Below are positions 24,801 to 30,060 of a DNA stretch of 64,000 nt, in pieces; the first letter of the stretch is position 1, and each line of letters starts with the position of its first letter. The notes below the pieces were generated by a model. It saw only the letters and a list, made by a program, of their open reading frames with translations. It ran no database searches and was not told the origin of the DNA. The position numbers and the translations under genes were made by a program. This DNA comes from Pseudoips prasinana. Lineage: Eukaryota > Arthropoda > Insecta > Lepidoptera > Nolidae. The stretch is taken from assembly GCA_951640165.1 (NCBI GenBank), contig OX621257.1:14085201-14149200 (forward strand), given 5' to 3'.

Positions 24801-26053
24801 AAGTACTGTACTTTTTATTACTTTCATGGTATAACTAGTCTTAGGTAATGAGTGACGGTTAAGTATTCAGTATTTTTTTAAACTATACTAATAAGTATTT
24901 CCCTTATCGACATAATGAAAAGTTGACATTCACAGTGACAGAATTTAAACAATATCCATAAATTGCCTATTTGGTTGGAAAAGATCTAGCTTGCTTGATG
25001 TTTTACTCCTGAATATCCTTATACTGTTATTTTCATTGAATTCGTGTGAGCCTGGTACTTCTGTCTCTAGTCTTCACATTCACATAATACATAATATGCA
25101 CATACCTACAGGGTGCAAATTGAACATCGGACGCCGACGACCAAGTAAGTATTTATACTAAGATAAAATCATTATCATCATGTCGGCCAAAGTACGTCCA
25201 CTGCTGGGCAAAAGCCTCACCAAAGAATGGGGGGACATGCCATAATCGCCACGCTTGGCAGACGGGTTGGCGATCGCAGTTTGATGGTCATAGTTCACAG
25301 AAAAACGCTGCTGCCCGTTCTCTGGTAGGTATTCCCTCGGTCAATTTCTACGCCCCCACGAGGTGAGGGAGTGATGATATTCTATGCCGTCACGACACAG
25401 CAGGTAACTAAGTTAAAATATGACGACTTAATAAAGAGTAAACGACTATGCAAAAACGGGCAGCAGCGTCCCCCGTTTCATACTGCGATCGCCAAACCGT
25501 CTGCCAAGCGTGGCGATTATGGCATGTCCCTCCATTCTTTGCGGAGGCCTTTGCCCAGCTGTGGACGTACTTTGGCTGACATGATGATGATTTTATAGTT
25601 CACGCACTTAGCCGATTTCCAGTAGAAGACAGTCGCCTCGCTGCTTCGTGTCGCGGGTTCGAGTCCCGCGCCGGACAACTATTTCTGTGACCCATAAATA
25701 GTTGTTCTGAGTCTGGATGTAATTTGTGTCCGTCAATTATATATTTGTTGTGATGTGATTGTGTGAGATCGCCAAACCGTCTGCCAAGTGTGACGATTAT
25801 GGCATATCCCTCCTAATGATGGACACAACTCCATTGCGGGAATCGTTTGGGGACGCCTTTGTCCAGCAGTGGATGACATTCAGCTGCCATGATGATGATG
25901 ATGATGTAAAACGTATTTAATACTTACAGCAACTAATTTCAAACAGTACTTAATATATCATTTTGAGAAAAAGCCAACGATAACCTCTATTATTGTTAGC
26001 CTTTTCTAAAAATGATGTGTTTATTTTTCAGTATTGAGACCGGTCACAAATAA
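3835..26053 (+). CDS. Gene 1: secreted, catalytically inactive serine protease homolog (14-exon model)
   Basis: Exons: 3835-3886, 4553-4635, 6413-6564, 8330-8409, 12122-12339, 14672-14839, 17792-17968, 19645-19817, 20493-20570, 21374-21403, 21721-21750, 23991-24020, 25112-25144, 26032-26053; 1,326 nt, 441 aa, every junction in phase. All introns are GT-AG except the GC-AG one after 20570. The protein has a short hydrophobic leader (MNSLINLLVF), an activation-like site RR-ILNG, then a chymotrypsin fold: WLCGG, LTSAAC where LTAAHC is expected (His57 to Ala), GDIAVV (Asp102 kept), AGWG, and C-E-N-D-H-GGPL where GDSGGPL is expected (Ser195 to His, Gly193 to Asn). A ~50-residue charged loop precedes this motif. 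It should therefore be secreted and unable to hydrolyse peptides; its role is unknown. Seven core exons match gene 2 in length and phase. The microexon tail is specific to this gene, and an alternative last exon may lie at 29290-29422. RNA support was not available. Confidence 0.82.
4553..4635 (+). CDS. Gene 1 exon 2: propeptide and activation-like site
   Basis: Bounded by ...CCACCAG and GTAAGT. It encodes a short linker, then RRILNGLDARGTRPYM. This aligns with R-IVGG-(x)n-PY of chymotrypsin-fold zymogens, so the potential cleavage site after Arg is kept. It ends in phase 0, as in gene 2. Confidence 0.8.
4646..4800 (-). mobile_element. SINE fragment (family 3)
   Basis: Shares AATCCCTGT..GCGGGGGACTTTACAAACATAC and CCAGACTCAGAA.AACAA with copies at 19319 and 24483. 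It is interrupted by the hairpin at 4681-4728. Confidence 0.55.
4681..4728. repeat. Perfect hairpin, 21-bp arms
   Basis: ACTTTACGGACAAAAAACTC(A), a 6-nt loop, and its exact complement, inside gene 1 intron 2 just after the donor of exon 2. Confidence 0.85.
5008..5056. repeat. Perfect hairpin, 22-bp arms
   Basis: GGCAACTCTTCGGGTATATG(GT) and its complement, separated by AAGTA, in gene 1 intron 2. Confidence 0.88.
5085..5620 (-). mobile_element. RTE-type LINE fragment, decayed
   Basis: Minus-strand reading gives QWVLPVMNYGADTCSLTM, matching the post-RT motif VLPVMTYG.ETWSLT of RTE-clade reverse transcriptases. Flanking frames are broken. Confidence 0.6.
5957..6385. repeat. Inverted repeat, ~28-bp arms
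   Basis: TACAACATGTAAC.TAATTAACGCACA near 5957 is inverted at 6358-6385. The right arm ends about 30 bp before the exon 3 acceptor of gene 1. Confidence 0.6.
6413..6564 (+). CDS. Gene 1 exon 3: N-terminal barrel with the lost His57
   Basis: 152 nt, the same length as gene 2 exon 3. It encodes VYF...NWLCGGVIIHESYVLTSAAC. LTSAAC stands at the LTAAHC box, so the catalytic His57 is Ala. It ends AG before GTAAGA. Confidence 0.9.
6641..6830 (+). mobile_element. SINE fragment (family 2), uninterrupted copy
   Basis: Carries CTGAGTTTGGTTGTAATTAT...CCATAGTACAAGCCCTGCTT...GGCCGTGTGTGA. It serves as the empty-site version of the copies at 11301 and 16700 that hold a MITE. Confidence 0.65.
7262..7373. 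mobile_element. Hairpin MITE (GTACAGACGCC family), left arm shortened
   Basis: Ends in AGATTGGGGTAGCTGGATGT and GCTGGCGTCTGTAC. Full copies at 8881, 20289, 28751 and 39892 show both arms. Confidence 0.7.
7785..8012. repeat. 228-bp palindromic-ended element with 76-bp internal repeats
   Basis: Terminal inverted repeats GAAGTTATACTTCTT (7785-7799) and its complement (7998-8012). Internal 76-bp unit repeated, with the perfect palindrome ACGATGCGCGCGCATCGT at 7914-7931. An inverted, longer copy lies at 13210-13589. Confidence 0.8.
8330..8409 (+). CDS. Gene 1 exon 4: Cys-rich segment ending WKCVPK
   Basis: 80 nt between TTTTACAG and GTAAGT. It encodes WVPYSEKDDECINKG followed by AKRAVWKCVPK. The W-K-C-V-P-K box recurs in genes 2 and 3 and gives this family an extra pair of cysteines. 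Confidence 0.85.
8464..8713 (-). mobile_element. tRNA-derived SINE (family 1)
   Basis: Minus strand: CACCGTAGCCTAGTTGGTAG (A-box), GGTTCGAATCC (B-box), then the tail to GACAATGGCACACAGATC. The tail contains a ~40-bp inverted duplication at 8540-8622. Confidence 0.75.
8881..9042. mobile_element. Hairpin MITE (GTACAGACGCC family)
   Basis: ACAGACGCCAGCACATCCAG to GCGTCTGTAC, arms inverted around a centre with AAGGTTCACTTTC. Confidence 0.72.
9145..9975 (+). mobile_element. Jockey/CR1-like LINE, 3' end
   Basis: Begins inside the end of the RT ORF: the + strand encodes YLWLGVITPL and ends HCSVEIL before a stop near 9275. It is followed by a ~690-bp 3' UTR. The UTR is the same as in the minus-strand copy at 50010-51660. 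Confidence 0.75.
9995..10545 (-). mobile_element. Second Jockey/CR1-like LINE, 3' end
   Basis: Minus strand encodes an RT C-terminal tail (NTRYPDKLVLPPLKTVQYS, FNHLPQSMRELPL) with the F(Y)N.LP.. motif common at the end of these ORF2 proteins, and stops near a TATTTTGTATTTGTATT tail. Confidence 0.6.
10507..10894. repeat. Nested inverted repeats
   Basis: Outer arms (AAAACGCTAGG.CATGGTTGA...) at 10512-10551 and 10847-10888. Inside them lies a MITE at 10692-10849 with AAATGGCGTTCAAATAAA ends. The right half of the same MITE recurs at 11012-11122. Confidence 0.7.
10905..11005 (-). mobile_element. SINE tail fragment (family 1)
   Basis: Same text as the tail at 8464 and 59698 (GACAATGTCACACAGATCAT...ATACTTATATAGATAG). 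Confidence 0.65.
11123..11580 (+). mobile_element. SINE (family 2) interrupted by two insertions
   Basis: SINE text GATATTTGTGTGCATGAA stops near 11160 for a minus-strand LINE tail (CAATTCAATTTCATTTATTC, to ~11300). It then resumes TTCTGAGTCTGGGTGTAAT and is broken again at 11399 by a MITE. Confidence 0.65.
11400..11526. mobile_element. Hairpin MITE (ACACGGCTAC family)
   Basis: ACACGGTTACATATCAAGCT ... GATATGTAGCCGTGTGTAC, inverted arms of ~50 bp. Flanked by GTAC on both sides within the SINE. Confidence 0.75.
11641..12066. mobile_element. MITE with GGGCTGCCATC ends holding a second repeat
   Basis: GGGCTGCCATC at 11641 and GATGGCAGCCC near 12056 are inverted ends. Inside, 11755-12047 is a + strand copy of the AGGGTTCCG...CTTGGCCGG lepidopteran repeat. 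Confidence 0.6.
12122..12339 (+). CDS. Gene 1 exon 5: Asp102 region to GWG motif
   Basis: 218 nt, identical in length to gene 2 exon 5. It contains GDIAVVKV (Asp102 position retained), KGCDFIPK and IAGWGS, and ends in phase 0 before GTAAGT. Confidence 0.92.
12380..12800 (+). mobile_element. tRNA-derived SINE (family 4)
   Basis: Head GCCTCGTTAGTCTAGCAATA (A-box) and GGTTCAAATCCCGGGTCGGG (B-box), then body TCAGCCCGAAG...CATCGGATCATGAGAGTGAT. Lies 40 bp after exon 5 of gene 1. A minus copy is at 29815. Confidence 0.75.
12832..13075 (-). mobile_element. tRNA-derived SINE (family 1)
   Basis: Minus strand CCGTAGCCTAGATGGTAGTG ... GGTTCGAATCCCGGTAAGTG, then the tail to GTGTGACATAGTCCCTAGAT. Confidence 0.78.
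13210..13589. repeat. 380-bp palindromic-ended element with four 76-bp units
   Basis: Same termini as 7785-8012 but inverted. The anchor ATCGTAAAAA recurs at 13305, 13381, 13457 and 13533, a strict 76-bp period. It is 152 bp (two units) longer than the other copy. Confidence 0.85.
13759..14017. mobile_element. MITE with ~63-bp perfect terminal inverted repeats
   Basis: GGCCTATTACAGTCCACTAG...AATAGAATCAAA is repeated inverted at the right end. 259 bp, no coding capacity, in gene 1 intron 5. Confidence 0.85.
14254..14548 (-). mobile_element. Lepidopteran GGGTTCCG/CTTGGCCGG repeat
   Basis: Minus copy of the element at 11755: GGCCAAGTGCGAGTCGGACT ... GACGGACAGACAGAC ... CTTTGGAACCCTAAAAA. Confidence 0.7.
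14672..14839 (+). CDS. Gene 1 exon 6: C-terminal barrel segment
   Basis: 168 nt, phase 0 at both ends, equal in length to gene 2 exon 6. It encodes ETARSTTNSPTLKEASVKVM, then CKRSWEERYHRIIDEYAIC, which fits the intermediate-loop region with its conserved cysteines. Confidence 0.88.
14913..15262. mobile_element. Foldback repeat with ~50-bp arms
   Basis: AATCTCAAAAATGGGAAATC..., inverted at GATTTCCCATTTTTGAGATT. Contains ACATCCTCCGGAAGGGTGTT, shared with 19860-20215. Confidence 0.75.
15318..15445 (+). mobile_element. Helitron 5' fragment (CTAATATTATAAA type)
   Basis: TACTAATGTTATAAATGCGA and the following CTCTTTCACGC text match the fuller copies at 16484 and 29618; truncated at the right by another Helitron. 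Confidence 0.55.
15446..15756 (-). mobile_element. Non-autonomous Helitron (TCTATACATATAATAAAATC type)
   Basis: Reverse orientation. The 3' end on the minus strand is CGCGGGTAAAACCGCGGGGC followed by ACAGCTAG, a hairpin before CTRR as known for Helitrons. The 5' end is near 15756. Confidence 0.75.
15953..16200 (+). mobile_element. tRNA-derived SINE (family 1), full copy
   Basis: GTCACCGTAGCTTAGTTGGT (A-box) and GGTTCGAATCCCGGTAAGTG (B-box), then body and tail to GTGTGACATTGTCCCCAGAT. Fragments of other SINEs lie on each side (15815-15925 minus, 16210-16320 minus). Confidence 0.8.
16484..16697 (+). mobile_element. Non-autonomous Helitron inside the SINE
   Basis: 5' TCCTAATCCTAACTAATATT, 3' hairpin GCCGGTAAAACCGCGGGG then CACAGCTAG, host T next. 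An A^T insertion is consistent with the SINE consensus. Confidence 0.72.
16773..16898. mobile_element. Hairpin MITE (ACACGGCTAC family)
   Basis: Same element and same SINE position as 11400-11526; flanked by GTAC. Confidence 0.78.
17416..17640 (+). mobile_element. LINE 3' UTR fragment
   Basis: Nearly identical to the 3' UTR at 54790-54985 (ACTAGAAACTACACAC, TCTCCTCTCGCGGGT, GTGTACATTAATGATTAAAT), ending in an ATAA-rich tail. Confidence 0.78.
17661..17731. repeat. Perfect stem-loop, 22-bp arms, 60 bp before exon 7
   Basis: CCGATCATCGAGGTATATTA(AC) at 17661-17682 and its exact complement at 17710-17731, 27-nt loop. Confidence 0.88.
17792..17968 (+). CDS. Gene 1 exon 7: charged insertion loop before the active-site motif
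   Basis: 177 nt, phase 0/0, between ATTTAG and GTAAAT. It encodes an acidic stretch (SDDEDKMYDENEMEAP), basic pairs (RRK twice), a His cluster (HSAAHH) and SGGFCE leading into the next exon. Ordinary chymotrypsins have only a few residues here. Gene 2 has a matching 159-nt exon. Confidence 0.88.
18905..19110 (+). mobile_element. RTE-type LINE 3' end
   Basis: Degenerate coding text for the RTE C-terminus (…GRRIPSWPSTR…DDFARVAGN.WNRAAQDR) ending in CAGCAGTTGACGTGTTTCGC and (TGATGA)n. Another short piece is at 19545-19635. Confidence 0.55.
19319..19500 (-). mobile_element. tRNA-derived SINE (family 3)
   Basis: Minus strand begins GCACGTGTGGCGCAGCGGCT (A-box), GGTTCGAATCTCGCGC (B-box), then AACTATTTGTGTAACCC and tail. 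Confidence 0.75.
19645..19817 (+). CDS. Gene 1 exon 8: mutated active-site motif NDHGGPL
   Basis: 173 nt, same length as gene 2 exon 8. It starts with NDHGGPL, so Ser195 is His and the oxyanion-hole Gly193 is Asn, while Asp194 is kept. It also encodes GPFLYTSVYKYR near the C-terminal helix. It ends in phase 2 before GTAAGT. Confidence 0.92.
19860..20215. mobile_element. Second copy of the 14913 foldback repeat
   Basis: Contains CATGTTTCTAGAAAACAAAG and CATCCTCCGGAAGGGTGTTA. Bounded by direct copies of GAGATTA.ATTAAC...GCTATAAAA.TCAAAT at 19863 and 20165. Confidence 0.6.
20289..20429. mobile_element. Hairpin MITE (GTACAGACGCC family), complete
   Basis: 141 bp, GTACAGACGCCAGCACATCC to GATGTCCTGGCGTCTGTAC. 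It ends 63 bp before exon 9 of gene 1. Confidence 0.82.
20493..20570 (+). CDS. Gene 1 exon 9: end of the protease-like domain, GC donor
   Basis: 78 nt, same length and phase as gene 2 exon 9, which ends in a normal GT donor. Here the donor is AG|GCAAGT, the usual form of a GC-AG intron. Reading through would meet a TGA at 20580-20582, giving a shorter protein if this site were not used. Confidence 0.8.
20842..20890. repeat. GC-rich hairpin
   Basis: AATTGCTTACTGAGTTGCAG(CGC) and GCGCTGCAACTCGGTGAGCA(AATT), 3-nt loop, preceded by a (CG)n run at 20823-20834. Confidence 0.75.
20936..21025 (+). repeat. Dispersed repeat fragment
   Basis: CCGATGGTAAGTGATCACCG ... GGCGTGTTACCGGCCTTT; I know this text as common in lepidopteran genomes but cannot assign it to a family. 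Confidence 0.4.
21374..21403 (+). CDS. Gene 1 microexon A (30 nt)
   Basis: Bounded by TTATACAG and GTAAGTAC and in phase 2/2. It adds SQNTFQSPA plus two split codons. It is homologous in sequence to the exons at 21721, 23991 and 25112. Confidence 0.7.
21721..21750 (+). CDS. Gene 1 microexon B (30 nt)
   Basis: Bounded by GAAACAG and GTAAGTAC, phase 2/2, encoding AQVSSQKPT plus split codons. About 345 bp of surrounding intron is duplicated together with the exon relative to microexon A. Confidence 0.72.
21935..22805 (+). mobile_element. Jockey/CR1-like LINE, 3' end
   Basis: Encodes TAYHAYVTSTLRYAII and AQKRCLRAICGI (post-RT region), then a 3' UTR ending AATTAATAAATTGATTTG and (ATTTG)n. Inserted between microexons B and C. 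Confidence 0.75.
23181..23370. mobile_element. MITE with GC-rich inverted ends
   Basis: AGGCCTCTTACGCACTATGC...GGTTAGCC is inverted at GGCTAGCCGC/GCTAGCCGCATAGTGCGTAG near 23346. Confidence 0.7.
23371..23560. mobile_element. MITE (GGGCCTATGCACACCACGT type)
   Basis: GGGCCTATGCACACCACGTC at the left and AAACGTGGTGTCCATAGACC near 23533 at the right are inverted ends; adjacent to the previous MITE. Confidence 0.6.
23991..24020 (+). CDS. Gene 1 microexon C (30 nt)
   Basis: Bounded by TTTAACAG and GTAAGTAC, phase 2/2, encoding PQIQSQKPP plus split codons. It is the third copy of the duplicated exon unit, separated from copy B by a LINE 3' end and MITEs. Confidence 0.72.
24050..24360 (+). mobile_element. 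SINE (family 5)
   Basis: Head GGTTAGGCCGTTGGTCTGTG, body GTGAAGGAAAAATCCTGAGG...AGTTCTCCAAAAATATACTT and end CCCTATAGTGGGAATTG. A second copy is at 28440. Confidence 0.65.
24483..24705 (+). mobile_element. tRNA-derived SINE (family 3)
   Basis: GTCGCGGGTTCGAGTCCCGC (B-box), CCGGACAACTATTTATGTGA, then tail to AGTGAGGGCGTTGTC. Confidence 0.75.
25112..25144 (+). CDS. Gene 1 microexon D (33 nt)
   Basis: Bounded by CCTACAG and GTAAGTAT. It is one codon longer than A-C but keeps phase 2/2, and encodes VQIEHRTPTT plus split codons. It is the most diverged copy; the GTGCAA start still aligns with GCGCAG of the others. Confidence 0.6.
25185..25592. mobile_element. Two RTE 3' ends in inverted orientation
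   Basis: 25185-25330 (minus) and 25445-25592 (plus) carry the same ~145 bp (GCCAAAGTACGTCCACTGCT..., inverted as AGCTGTGGACGTACTTTGGC) around a ~110-bp centre, in the intron between microexon D and the last exon. Confidence 0.65.
25600..25760 (+). mobile_element. tRNA-derived SINE (family 3)
   Basis: Near-identical to the first 160 bp of the copy at 24483; followed at 25765-25910 by another RTE 3' end with (GATGAT)n. Confidence 0.7.
26032..26053 (+). CDS. Gene 1 terminal exon, first candidate
   Basis: After TTTTTCAG the frame from microexon D reads (N)IETGHK and a TAA stop at 26051-26053. AATAAA overlaps the stop (26049-26054) and ATTAAA lies at 26110-26115. The short coding length makes chance agreement possible. 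Confidence 0.5.
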
Positions 26054-26239
26054 AGTCTATCAGTAAAAACACACTTACATCTCTCCAGCACTAATTAGCA
26101 ACAAAGCCGATTAAACTTAAACTTACTGTAATATTTATATTTAATTACACAACATAACAAACATATCACAACTTTCTTATCCAACTACTTAACTAAATAC
26201 TACTACATACTAAACTTTATAATTAAAATACATATTTCT

Positions 26240-28200
26240 TTGTCCTACATTTCCTAATGGGGCGAGACTGGGGCGATACAGGCCTCGACGGTGGCGTCAA
26301 GGACTCTTGCCACTTCATCTCTATTAGTCTGATCGTTTTCCTGAGGCGGTGTGGCGGACGCCGGCTCCCTGGCTCAACGATGCCACCGAGGCTGCTTCAA
26401 CTGGTCCCCGAGGTGCGATGTGAGTGCCACCATAGGCGCTGAAGTTTCCGGCGAACGTGACAAATCTGTGGGGACTACCAGATAACTCCTCGTCTAACGC
26501 CTAAGCTGATCGACGCACGTGTCTATGTACCTGTTTACAGTTACTGTCTAGTACCTTATAGTTGTTTGGCCCTAATGGGTGAATAGTACCGGGCAACCAT
26601 TTCTCTCCCGTTAGATATTGTCGATACCAAATGTAGTCTCCTACCTTCGCCCTCCTTACCGTCCCTCCCGCACTTTCAACCTGCCCTTATAGCTGCGTTT
26701 TTTATACCTTAACTTCCGTATCGGGTTTAAGCACGTCTAATCTTTGCAACCATCTACCTATAAGTACGACTAATAAAGTAATAAGCCCATTACCGTAGTA
26801 CGCTGTTCCATATTCCTATAATATAACATAAATGTGTTTAAAACCTGTTCTACACTTTTATTATTTATTACATAAATAAGCTTTTTTATAACAATTTTTA
26901 GAGTTTTAACAGCACTCTAATAAGGTAAAAAATAATACATATAATAAAATCGTAGGAAAGTCAAAACTGTACATAGAATATTTTTTTTAAAGGATACTTG
27001 AGGCGTGATCTACAATCGATATCGATGCCAAAAATATAGTTTTTAAAATTTTTGTCGGTTTGTCTGTATATATGTCCGGGCTAAACTCAAGAAATACTGC
27101 ATGGATTTACTTCAAATTTTGCATGAATATTACTAAGAGGTCGGGTCAACATATAGGATACATATTATCACGCTATCACCTACGGGGGAGGAGCTGTGAT
27201 AATTTATAAATTTTAACGCGGGTAAAACCGCGGGATATAGCTAGTATGTAATAGGTATGACGGTAAAGTTTCATCGCCGACTGCGACGATATGAAGTTAT
27301 TCCTCGTGACGACGATTCAACCACCGAACACACCCGCCGCAAGTGCCCCGTATGCTGGCATATGCTACACACGAACTCCTTGTAGCGACAGCTGGCTACA
27401 CTACGGTTAGTGTCTCCGCAAGATGTGCATTTGTGGCTGCCTCCCGATGCAAAACTCGCGCTAGACGCACACGCCACGCGACCCGAGGCCAGCCCGCCGC
27501 GCGCCGGCGCCGCTCGCGCCAACCGGCCCGCGTCGCACACGCGGCCGCCTCCTGCGACTCGCACCGCTGCTGACCGAATGCACCACTTCCTCCTTAGGAG
27601 ATGTAGACCTACCATCCACTCTTGCCGCGTCTCTTTCTGCCGCCTCCAAAGCGTTCGCTAACTTCACGGCTTGCATAAATGTTATTGAGTCATCCTCTGC
27701 AAAAAGTCACTGTCTGATGACGTCACTATTGAGTAGGCATATAAACTGATCCCGCAAGTTCTCGTTTAATGTTTCTCCAAATTGTCAGTGCCGCACGCTG
27801 CACTTTTTAACTCGGCTACGTAGGTCGCCACGGTTTCGCCCGCTCCTTGTCTTTTTTGACGAAAACGATATCTTTCTGCTAATTAAGATGGCGTCGGTTG
27901 AAGGTGCTGACACATTAATCACTTTACCGTACTTCAACTCAGACGGCTTCCTTGGACTCGCTAGGTTGACGAGCAACTCGTACGCTTCATCGCCAATTTG
28001 TACAAATCAAGGTGGGCACCTCCAATTTCTCCGCTACTTTATTTACCAAACGGTTACAAGTCCAACCTATCCGCGTAAGATAACCACTGTCCCATTTTCA
28101 CATCAAATTCACACATGTTCAAATCAACATTTTTCACTACTTATTGTTCCAATACGCACCCGATATGCACACCGGTATTTAACTATCGTCGCCAAACTGT
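26240..28200 (-). pseudogene. Decayed Gypsy-type retrotransposon
   Basis: Minus strand. 27785-28120 holds gag text (LVNLASPRKPSELKYGKVI), 27271-27676 holds AVKLANALEAAERDAARVDG and a zinc-knuckle region with CGDTNRSVASC and CSICQHTGHLRRVC. 26240-26700 holds an integrase C-terminal stretch (VGDYIWYRQYLTGEKWLPGT). Most of pol is missing and the frames are broken. A Helitron sits at the junction of the two parts. Confidence 0.65.
26937..27243 (+). mobile_element. Non-autonomous Helitron
   Basis: 5' CATATAATAAAATCGTAGGA, 3' hairpin ACGCGGGTAAAACCGCGGG and ATAGCTAGT end. Inserted inside the decayed Gypsy element. Confidence 0.75.
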
Positions 28201-28336
28201 AATGTATGTTGGGCGTAATAACAGAACAAAACACAGGCACTCAGTTAGCTCGTATATTACGGACTGCCGGCCGCCGCCGCGCCGTCGGAGCCGGACCTAC
28301 CCACATCATCTATTATATCAATACCCTACATTACGA
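28199..28336 (-). mobile_element. Probable 5' LTR of the Gypsy element
   Basis: Bounded by the inverted ends TGTAATGTA and TACATTAC, next to TTTGGCGACGATAG (minus strand), which resembles the primer-binding region TGGCGAC of many Gypsy elements. No second LTR was found. Confidence 0.4.
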
Positions 28337-28439
28337 TAACAATACACATTTTTACTCTCTTAACAAAATCGACCACATTCATTCAAAACTTAAACAGTTG
28401 TGCTATATTGTTATTATGATTTGTTTAGATTTTTAACAA

Positions 28440-28680
28440 GCCTGTTGGTTAGACCGTTGGATTGTGGAATTAGTGGTCTTGAGTTCAAACGAACAACTCG
28501 AACTTAAAACGGTGAAGGAAAGTGAGGAAAGTTCTCCAACAATATTCTAGAAGGCATGACAAGTCTGCCAACCCACATTAGGTGAGCGTGGGAGATTAAG
28601 GCCTGTACCTTGTGTGGCCTTGTGAGAAGAGGGCCTTCCCCTACAGTGGGACTGTAATAGGCTGCATCAGCATAAAAGAA
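28440..28680 (+). mobile_element. SINE (family 5)
   Basis: GTTGGTTAGACCGTTGGATT ... AAAACGGTGAAGGAAAGTGA ... CCCCTACAGTGGGACTGTAA. Confidence 0.65.
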
Positions 28681-28750
28681 TTGGGCTACTATACGCTATA
28701 AATTACGTTAGTTAGTTGCTAGCAAATTGTAGCTAGAATTATCAAAAGAC

Positions 28751-28894
28751 GTACAGACGCTAGCACATCAAGCTACCCCAATCTGTCAAATTTCCCCCAT
28801 TGAAAGTGAACCTTCACCTGCTTTTGTGATAAAGTTGAAAATCAATAAAAGAAATTTGACAGATTGGGGTAGCTGGATGGGCTGGCGTCTGTAC
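28751..28894. mobile_element. Hairpin MITE (GTACAGACGCC family), complete
   Basis: 144 bp with inverted arms of ~50 bp, GTACAGACGCTAGCACATCA to GGCTGGCGTCTGTAC. Confidence 0.82.
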
Positions 28895-29130
28895 AAATCT
28901 ATTGCACAAATTTACTATTGTTTACATTTTTACCGACTTCCAAAAGAATGAACTTACTCAATTCGGTTGTATTTTATTGTTGATTTATTTTTCCGTCCCG
29001 AAAACGTTTTTTTTTTCGTGTAATTAAATAGATATATATTTAAATAGATAGAGTAATCTCCGAATAAGGTAATAAGTGCATTTACTTCTTATGTTTCAGC
29101 TTTACATTCTGATATGGTGCATAAAGATAA

Positions 29131-29253
29131 GTACACACGGCTACACATGAAGCTATACTATTCTAGTATAAGCTGATCTCGCGTTGTTTAGGATTTCCAT
29201 ACAACGAGAGGTCAGCTTATATTGGAAATGTATAGCTTGATATGTAGCCGTGC
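29131..29253. mobile_element. Hairpin MITE (ACACGGCTAC family)
   Basis: GTACACACGGCTACACATGA ... CTTGATATGTAGCCGTG; not inside a SINE here. It ends 36 bp before the candidate last exon at 29290. Confidence 0.75.
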
Positions 29254-29289
29254 TCAATCACCAATAACATTTATAATATGTTTTTATAG

Positions 29290-29422
29290 AGAAACGAAGA
29301 CCAAGACAACTAAACAAGTTAAGGAGAAAAAGACAACACACACACAGTTCAAGAAACAGAAAAGTATTACCAGAACTACTAACCACATGTCTACGTACAA
29401 AGGTTTTAAAAAGAACATTTGA
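29290..29422 (+). CDS. Gene 1 alternative terminal exon, Lys/Thr-rich
   Basis: After TTTTTATAG an exon in the required phase (one leftover base) encodes 43 codons rich in Lys and Thr (ETKTKTTKQVKEKK...) to a TGA at 29420. ATTAAA follows at 29449-29454. Spliced to microexon D it would give a 478-aa protein with a basic tail. It could instead be chance coding potential in intergenic DNA. Confidence 0.4.
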
Positions 29423-29499
29423 TTGAAGTGTTTTTATTGGAAGAATCAATTAAATTTAACGCACTTAAAAACCATTTTATTTATTATCCTCTTAATTTT

Positions 29500-30060
29500 T
29501 AATGACCTCCTAGCCTGATATTGCCCACGGCGCCCAGGCTCTATGAAGATTAGCCATCTGCGTGGGACATCTTATTGTGCACAATTGTGTGCGCTACGCA
29601 ACAGGGGCACTTTATTACACTAATATTATAAAGGCGAAAGTTTGTGAGAGTGTTTGTTACTTCTTTACATCTAAACGGCTGGAGCGAGTTTAATAAAATT
29701 TATGGTAAGAATGATATTGAAATGGTATGGAATTAGCTGATACCCTGGATTTACACATAGGCTATAATTGATAAAGTGTAACGCGGGTAGAACCTCGGCG
29801 CACAGCTAGTATTCCATAACTCTCATGATCCGATGGGACGAGTCGGAAAGAGGTCAGGCACAGCACCGACGGCTGAACGTGCACTCCGAGGCACGGGCTT
29901 ATAATACCGCCAACACCCTAACTTCGGGCAGGTACTGAGAAATTATTCTTTTTACAGAAAACTCCCAAAACATTTCGGCCCACCCCGGGATTTAAACCCA
30001 GGACCTCATTCTCTGTGGGTGAATACGCTACCGCTAGACCAACGAAACATTATCGCACCA
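29500..30060 (-). mobile_element. tRNA-derived SINE (family 4) split by a Helitron
   Basis: 29815-30060 carries the minus-strand head (B-box GGTTTAAATCCC, A-box TAGCGGTAGCG) and body (GATCCGATGGGACG); 29500-29617 carries the rest. 29618-29811 is the inserted Helitron. Confidence 0.65.
29618..29811 (+). mobile_element. Non-autonomous Helitron
   Basis: Starts ACACTAATATTATAAAGGCG and ends ACGCGGGTAGAACCTCGG then CGCACAGCTAG; hairpin plus CTRR end. Confidence 0.7.

Noticed and set aside
27343..27661. Arg/Ala-rich open frames on the + strand
   Set aside because: They are antisense shadows of the GC-rich Gypsy gag region read on the minus strand.
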